From contig NZ_JAIWZC010000001.1 of assembly GCF_020297485.1 (NCBI RefSeq), forward strand, positions 3,038,001 through 3,102,000: a DNA stretch of 64,000 nt, written 5' to 3'. Both the position numbers and the translations under genes were made by a program. The notes beneath the pieces are model-generated. The model did no database searches and was not told the DNA's origin. It saw only the letters and a program-made list of their open reading frames with translations. This DNA is from Enterocloster clostridioformis (GTDB lineage: Bacteria > Bacillota > Clostridia > Lachnospirales > Lachnospiraceae). Shown in pieces: positions 59,097 to 64,000 of the stretch; position 1 is the first letter of the stretch; each line of letters begins with the position of its first letter.

Positions 59097-59385
59097 CCAC
59101 AACCCCTCCACACTCTTATCCCATCACATTTAGTCGAAACGGGAAGCTGCCGTTTCAGCTACTTCTAGGGTATGTAAAGATTTGGTTGTTTATGACAGGA
59201 GAAATGGAGGACCGGGTTCAATTCCCATTTTGTGTATAGTGTACAAACCATTCCCGCCGTATTGCCCACATCATGCCGAAATGTCCTGATATGACAGTAA
59301 AGAAATGTGAAAATGACAACAATTCCTCTGAAAAAGCAATATAATAATTCTGTAAATATTTACAAGGCACACAAAGGAATGAATC

Positions 59386-60316
59386 ATGAGCTCATATATT
59401 TTTGAAACAGTGGAATTTGAAAAGAAATATCCGGTTAATGCGTTTGTGGCTTCTATCCAGAGCAGCAGTTTCCATTGGCACTACGAATACGAACTGCTGG
59501 CAGTACTGAAAGGAAGCATTACGGTCAGAGTCAGCTCCAGGGTACTGGTCCTTAAAAAGAACGATATCATATTAATCAATTCCAAAAGCGTGCATGAAAT
59601 TCAATGCGAGCAGGGAGACAACCTGTGCATGGTTCTGCAGCTGGACCCGGCGTTGTTTAAGAATGAAAAGGGGGAGACCATCTTCTACCGCTTCTATATT
59701 AAACAGTGTGACCGATGAACTGCCTGTGAGAGGCGGATATCTGCATTTTGTAAGGAGGGCTGCCAGAATCGTACTGGGCTCCCTTAAAAAGGAGGAGGAA
59801 AAATCATACTACCGCGTCTGCGCCGAGGTATATACCCTGATTGCCGATCTGTTTGAATATGTGGAGTATGACATGAGCATGCAGACAGGACAGTCTGACC
59901 ATGATATCACTCTTCTGATGGAGATCATCGATTATATCAGGGACCACGTGGAGGACCGGGACGTCTTAAAGCACCTGTGCAGGGAAATCGGCATGAGCAG
60001 CAAGACCGTGTACCGGTATCTTAAAAATCATGTGGGCATGTCGGTTAAGGATATGGTTGACACGCTGAAGGTGGATAAGGCCAAAAAGCTTCTCAATCAC
60101 ACGGAGAAAAACATGAACTGCATCATTGACGAATGCGGATTTGGTTCTGAAAACACATTTTACCGGATTTTCAGACAGAGCACCGGACTGACCCCCAGGG
60201 AGTACCGGCAGAAGGGACTTGAACAGAAGGACAACGGCATCCTGAAGGGCTATCTGGATTTTGAAGAATGTGAGGCTGAAACAATCATACTGGAAATATT
60301 GGAGGAACAGAAATAA
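59386..60316 (+). pseudogene. AraC-family regulator of the GH3 operon, single-base frameshift
   Basis: The N-terminal cupin domain (FHWHYEYELLAVLKGSITV, ILINSKSVHEIQ) reads to 59718 and stops early. The rest reads in another frame: after FYI, removing one T near 59699 joins it to NSVTDELPVRGGYLHFV and then to the two-helix AraC DNA-binding domain (LKHLCREIGMSSKTVYRYLKNHVGMS; NCIIDECGFGSENTFYRIFRQSTGLTPREYR). The stop overlaps the GH3 start (TAATG). It may be a true inactivation, a phase-variable site or a sequence error. Confidence 0.85.
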
Positions 60317-62379
60317 TGGATTACAGCAAGGAAAACAGGCTGTCCTATACAGAAAGGGCCCGCCGTATCGTGGATTCCCTAACCCTGGAAGAAAGGGTCT
60401 CCTTAATGAGCGGTTCCATGACGTTCGAGGAAGTAAGGGGAGCCATCAAGAAGAAAACAAAGGAACACTATAATCATTTTCCCTACCCCGCAGGAGGAAT
60501 CCCGGAAAAAGGAATCCCCGCCGTCCTTTTCTGCGACGGTCCAAGGGGCGTTGTCTGCGGCAATGGAAAAAGCACCTGCTTTCCGGTGTCCATGCTGCGC
60601 GGGGCTTCCTTCGATACGGACCTGGAAGAAGAAATCGGGGAGGCCATGGCAGAGGAGGTACTGGCCTACGGAGGGAATCTGTCTGCCGGCGTATGTATCA
60701 ATCTTCCCTACAATCCCGGATGGGGAAGAAGCCAGGAAACATACGGCGAAGACTCCTTCCATCTGGGCGAGATGGGCGCCGCCCTTGTGCGGGGCATACA
60801 GAAAAAGGGCGTCATTGCGTGTGTCAAGCATTTTGCCTTCAATCAAATGGAAAATGCCCGTTTCAAAGTAAATGTGGACTGCACCAGGAGAACGGAGCGC
60901 GAAGTATTCCTTCCCCACTTCAAGAAATGTATTGACCAGGGGGCCGGAGCCGTTATGAGTTCCTATAACCTTTACAAGGGGGTCATGTGCGGCCATAACG
61001 GATATCTGCTGGACCAGGTTCTTAAGGATGAGTGGGGGTTTGACGGTTTCGTCATGAGCGACTTTGTATGGGGTGTGAAGGATACGGCGGCGGCTGCCAA
61101 CGGCGGACAAACCATGGAGATGTGTGTCACCAAATACTTTGGCCAGAATCTGGTAAACGCGGTTAAGGAGGGGCTGGTGGATGCGAGCAGGATTAACGAT
61201 GCCGCCCTGCGTATCGTGCGCACACTTCTGGCATTTGAGGATAAAAAAGAACATGTAAGACCTAATGTGATTGGGTGCAAAAAACACACAATGCTTGCTC
61301 TGGAATCAGCCAGGGAGGGCATCACCCTGATCAAAAACCAAAACCAGGTGCTTCCCCTTGACAAGAAATCCACCAGGCAGGTGGTGGTCCTGGGACGGCT
61401 GGCACAAAAGGAAAATACAGGTGACAGAGGTTCCAGCCAGGTGTACCCTCCCTATGTGGTGACCGCAGTCAAGGGAATTGCCGCGGCATCCCCCAAAACA
61501 GAGGTTATCTATTATGAGGGCAGCAATCCGGAGCACAGCCGGCACCTGGCCCAGGAGGCCGACGCGGTCATATTTGTTGTTGGTTATGATTATAACGACG
61601 AAGGCGAGTATGTGGCTGAGGACAGAAAGGATGTCTACACCGGCGCAGTGGGCGGCGACAGAAGAAACGGACTGGGCCTTCACGGCGCGGACAGGAAATT
61701 GATTGAGGCGGCCGGTCCTGCCAACAAAAACTCCATCGTGGTCCTCATCGGAGGCAACATGATTATGCTGGAAGGCTGGAAAGACCAGGTGGCGTCCATT
61801 CTCATGGGATACTATCCGGGTATGGAAGGCGGGACAGCCCTGGGGGAAATCATTTACGGCGACGTGAATCCCAGCGGAAAGCTGCCCTTTGTGATTCCCA
61901 ATAGGGAGGACCAGCTTCCGTCCGTGGACTGGAACGGAACCACCCAGTATTACGATTATTACCATGGATACAGGAAGCTGGACAAGGAGGAAATCCGCCC
62001 CGCAGTACCTTACGGCTTTGGACTGTCCTATACCACATTTTCAGTGGAATGCATGAAGGCCTGGACAGCAGACGGTCTGGTATATGCCTGCTGCGATGTA
62101 AAAAACACCGGCGGCAGGGAGGGGACAGAAGTCTTACAGATGTATGTGGGTTTCCCCCAGTCAAAGGTAGACCGTCCCGTCCGAACATTGAAGGGATTTA
62201 AGCGGAGCAGTCTCCAGCCAGGCGAAAAGAGGACTGTCGTTATCTCCTGTCCTGTGGAGGAACTGGCCTGGTTTAATGAGGAAACCGGTTCCTTCGAGAC
62301 AGAGCATATGGAATATGAGATTTACATGGGCACCAGCAGCGCGCCGGAAGACCTGCTCATGACAACTATTACAATATAG
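60316..62379 (+). CDS. Glycoside hydrolase family 3 enzyme (beta-glycosidase)
   Basis: A 687-residue cytosolic GH3 enzyme with no signal peptide. The N-terminal barrel has CDGPRGV, CVKHFAFNQME and the nucleophile motif FDGFVMSDFVWG. The middle alpha/beta domain has DRGSSQVYPPYVVTAVKG and VGYDYNDEGEYVAEDR. The C-terminal fibronectin III-like domain has VKNTGGREGTEVLQMYV. It would cleave beta-glucosides or beta-xylosides taken up by the neighbouring symporter. The specificity cannot be read from sequence. The ATG overlaps the AraC stop; GGAGG lies upstream. Confidence 0.92.
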   Translation: MDYSKENRLSYTERARRIVDSLTLEERVSLMSGSMTFEEVRGAIKKKTKEHYNHFPYPAGGIPEKGIPAVLFCDGPRGVVCGNGKSTCFPVSMLRGASFDTDLEEEIGEAMAEEVLAYGGNLSAGVCINLPYNPGWGRSQETYGEDSFHLGEMGAALVRGIQKKGVIACVKHFAFNQMENARFKVNVDCTRRTEREVFLPHFKKCIDQGAGAVMSSYNLYKGVMCGHNGYLLDQVLKDEWGFDGFVMSDFVWGVKDTAAAANGGQTMEMCVTKYFGQNLVNAVKEGLVDASRINDAALRIVRTLLAFEDKKEHVRPNVIGCKKHTMLALESAREGITLIKNQNQVLPLDKKSTRQVVVLGRLAQKENTGDRGSSQVYPPYVVTAVKGIAAASPKTEVIYYEGSNPEHSRHLAQEADAVIFVVGYDYNDEGEYVAEDRKDVYTGAVGGDRRNGLGLHGADRKLIEAAGPANKNSIVVLIGGNMIMLEGWKDQVASILMGYYPGMEGGTALGEIIYGDVNPSGKLPFVIPNREDQLPSVDWNGTTQYYDYYHGYRKLDKEEIRPAVPYGFGLSYTTFSVECMKAWTADGLVYACCDVKNTGGREGTEVLQMYVGFPQSKVDRPVRTLKGFKRSSLQPGEKRTVVISCPVEELAWFNEETGSFETEHMEYEIYMGTSSAPEDLLMTTITI

Positions 62380-62391
62380 GGGGAAATCAAG

Positions 62392-63735
62392 ATGGAAAAC
62401 AAACCATCCTTATGGGAGAAACTTGCCTTTGCCGTTGGCGACGGAGGCTGCAATTTCGTTTGGACCACCATTGGTTCATTCCTGACATTATATTACACGG
62501 ACAGCGTGGGGATCAGCGCCGCTGTCATAGGCACCATTATGCTGCTGACAAGACTTCTTGACGGGGTAACGGATCTGGGTATGGGGGCCCTCATAGACAG
62601 GACCCGCACACGCTGGGGCAAAGCCCGCCCGTGGGTCCTCTGGTCCGCCGTACCCATGGGGCTGGGGCTGGTTCTTCTGTTCAATGTTCCTGCCTCCCTG
62701 GGAAGCAGCGGAAAGATTGCATATGCAGCCATTACATACACCCTAATGGCGGCTGTCATCTACACGGCCTGCAATCTTTCCTACAACACCCTTCTGTCAC
62801 TGACAGCGCCCAACCCAAAGGACAGGGTTCTCATGAGCTCCCTGCGATTCTTCTGCACCATGGGTGTTGTTCTTATCATCAACTACAATACCATGAACCT
62901 GGTGGAACGTTTTGGCTGGAATGGGATGGCTTTCGCCTTCGGAGTCATTGCGGTAGTCCTGCTGCTCATTACCTTCTTCTTTACAAAGGAACGCTCCATC
63001 GCGGGAATATCGGGAAAGAGTGAGAAAAAGATTCCCGTGGGCCAGTCTTTCAGGTTATTGTTCAAGAATAAATACTTTATATTTGTCACCCTGATTTTTG
63101 TCATAAATTATACAGCCCTTGGTGTCAACAACGGTCTGCGCATCTTCTATGCCAGGGATGTCCTTGGCAATGCAGGGCTGATGGGAACGCTCACCTTATG
63201 TTTTATCCTGCCCAAAATGATTGGCAACCTTCTCTATCCCCAAATTACAAGGATAATGGGAAAATGGAAAAGTCTGGTTCTGGGATACATCCTGGAAATG
63301 GCAGGAGTAGCCGTCATGGCCCTCACACCTTCCTCCCTGGGCACTGCCGTGGCGGGCCTGGTACTGCTGGGAATCGGAGGCATCCCCCATACGGCGGGCC
63401 TGTTTGCCCTGGTAGCTGACGTAATTGATTACGGCGAATGGAAAACCGGGGTCCGCATTGACGGCCTCACCAATTCCGCCACCAGCTTCGGCATGAAGGT
63501 AGGAGCCGGCCTGGGCTCTGCCATCGTGGGATGGGGACTGGCCTGGGGAAATTACAACGGCAGGCTGGCTGCCCAGACAGCAGAAACCGTGTCAGCCATC
63601 AAAATCCTGTTTACGGCAGTTCCCTTTGCCCTGTTTTCAGCGGGGCTGATAATCATTATGTTTACCAATATTGACAAAATATACCCTCAGATTTCCAGGG
63701 ATTTGGCGGCGGGAAGGTCTGAGGCCGGACAATAG
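62392..63735 (+). CDS. GPH-family sugar:cation symporter (MelB/XynB-like)
   Basis: A 447-residue membrane protein with about 12 helices. The N-terminal motif GVTDLGMGALIDRTRTRWGKARPWVLW is typical of the glycoside-pentoside-hexuronide:cation symporter family, and LVADVIDYGEWKTGVRIDGL is the family's second conserved region. It would import the oligosaccharide or glycoside cleaved by the GH3 enzyme. It follows the GH3 stop by 12 bp after a GGGGGAAA site, so it is in the same operon. Confidence 0.93.
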   Translation: MENKPSLWEKLAFAVGDGGCNFVWTTIGSFLTLYYTDSVGISAAVIGTIMLLTRLLDGVTDLGMGALIDRTRTRWGKARPWVLWSAVPMGLGLVLLFNVPASLGSSGKIAYAAITYTLMAAVIYTACNLSYNTLLSLTAPNPKDRVLMSSLRFFCTMGVVLIINYNTMNLVERFGWNGMAFAFGVIAVVLLLITFFFTKERSIAGISGKSEKKIPVGQSFRLLFKNKYFIFVTLIFVINYTALGVNNGLRIFYARDVLGNAGLMGTLTLCFILPKMIGNLLYPQITRIMGKWKSLVLGYILEMAGVAVMALTPSSLGTAVAGLVLLGIGGIPHTAGLFALVADVIDYGEWKTGVRIDGLTNSATSFGMKVGAGLGSAIVGWGLAWGNYNGRLAAQTAETVSAIKILFTAVPFALFSAGLIIIMFTNIDKIYPQISRDLAAGRSEAGQ

Positions 63736-63747
63736 GCTTCCCGCCCG

Positions 63748-63808
63748 AAAACACCCCCGGAGCAGTGTGAATTATCGTAATATAATTCACACGTTCCGGG
63801 GGTGTTTC
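63748..63808 (+). terminator. Terminator of the GH3-symporter operon
   Basis: Arms AAACACCCCCGGA and TCCGGGGGTGTTT with an inner GTGTGAATTAT/ATAATTCACAC stem, so the whole 60 nt folds as one long hairpin. Confidence 0.85.
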
Positions 63809-63838
63809 ACTTATCTTTTTATTTATCTGTTTGTCTGT

Positions 63839-64000
63839 CTATTCATCCTTCCAGTGCAGGTGGTGAAGCTGACCGTTCAGCTCCAGCTTGCCGAATCCAT
63901 TCTGTCTCAACGCCTCGTACAGCACGATGGCCGCGGAATTGGACAGGTTCAGGGAACGGATATCGCCCCACATGGGAATCCGGATGCAATGGTCCTCATT
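63839..64000 (-). CDS. trmL: SpoU-family RNA 2'-O-methyltransferase, 3' end (TrmL-like)
   Basis: The last 53 codons of a gene that begins beyond the window. The sequence RIPMWGDIRSLNLSNSAAIVLYEALRQNGF is the SAM-binding trefoil-knot end typical of TrmL and its relatives, which methylate the wobble nucleotide of leucine tRNAs. The stop TAG is at 63841-63839. Confidence 0.85.
   Translation of the reverse strand, partial: NEDHCIRIPMWGDIRSLNLSNSAAIVLYEALRQNGFGKLELNGQLHHLHWKDE

Overview
The window looks like a chromosomal segment of a spore-forming, gut-type Lachnospiraceae bacterium, most like the Clostridium clostridioforme/Enterocloster group. The evidence is Firmicute-type housekeeping genes (rpmG-secE-nusG-rplK-rplA, rplJ-rplL, recD2, comF, mreB), strong AGGAGG ribosome sites, a CotS-like spore-coat kinase, many IS21/IS110/IS630/IS256/IS91 relics, and glycan-use genes (GH3 enzyme, GPH symporter, UxaB). 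The species is inferred, not proven.

Layout. (1) 1-3105: IS21 remnants, an IS630 element and a 138-bp MITE. (2) 3164-23967: a leftward cell-surface polysaccharide operon. From its promoter at about 23950 it encodes an initiating sugar transferase, two GT4 enzymes, an EpsG-like polymerase, an ABC exporter pair, a GT9-like enzyme, a nucleotidyltransferase-kinase fusion, a KpsF-like sugar-phosphate isomerase and a HAD phosphatase. A block of broken transposons (IS21, tyrosine recombinase + IS91) cuts the cluster at 9.2-13.9 kb. Three more glycan genes follow, ending with a ferredoxin/FrhB/pyruvyltransferase fusion. (3) 24081-35001: a degenerate surface-protein gene and a transposon graveyard, including an IS110 transposase gene split by a group II intron that is itself split by a MITE. 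(4) 35152-54809: two divergent two-gene loci for cell-wall-repeat surface proteins (A at 38-35 kb leftward, B at 49-52 kb rightward). They enclose uxaB, the ribosomal-protein/nusG genes, comF, recD2 and mreB. Locus B is followed by two intact tyrosine recombinase genes and one truncated one. (5) 54852-64000: a membrane protein, phosphoglucomutase, a CotS-like kinase, a carbohydrate operon (frameshifted AraC regulator, GH3 enzyme, GPH symporter) and the 3' end of a SpoU-type RNA methyltransferase.

The most interesting signal is the twin surface loci. Their 89-bp leaders look identical and lie in inverted orientation about 11 kb apart. The shared sequence ends between the -10 and -35 boxes: the -10 (TATAAT) is inside the repeat and the -35 is outside it (TTGATA at A, TCTATA at B). 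Inverting the interval, by homologous recombination or by the neighbouring recombinases, would swap the -35 boxes and so could switch which surface protein is strongly expressed. A third, promoterless 5'-truncated copy at 24.1-25.3 kb could be a sequence donor or simply a relic. This model is inferred from sequence alone.

A second clear result is a MITE family whose origin can be read to the base: three 138-bp copies equal the two ends of the 25.3-kb IS630 element joined at an 8-bp direct repeat.
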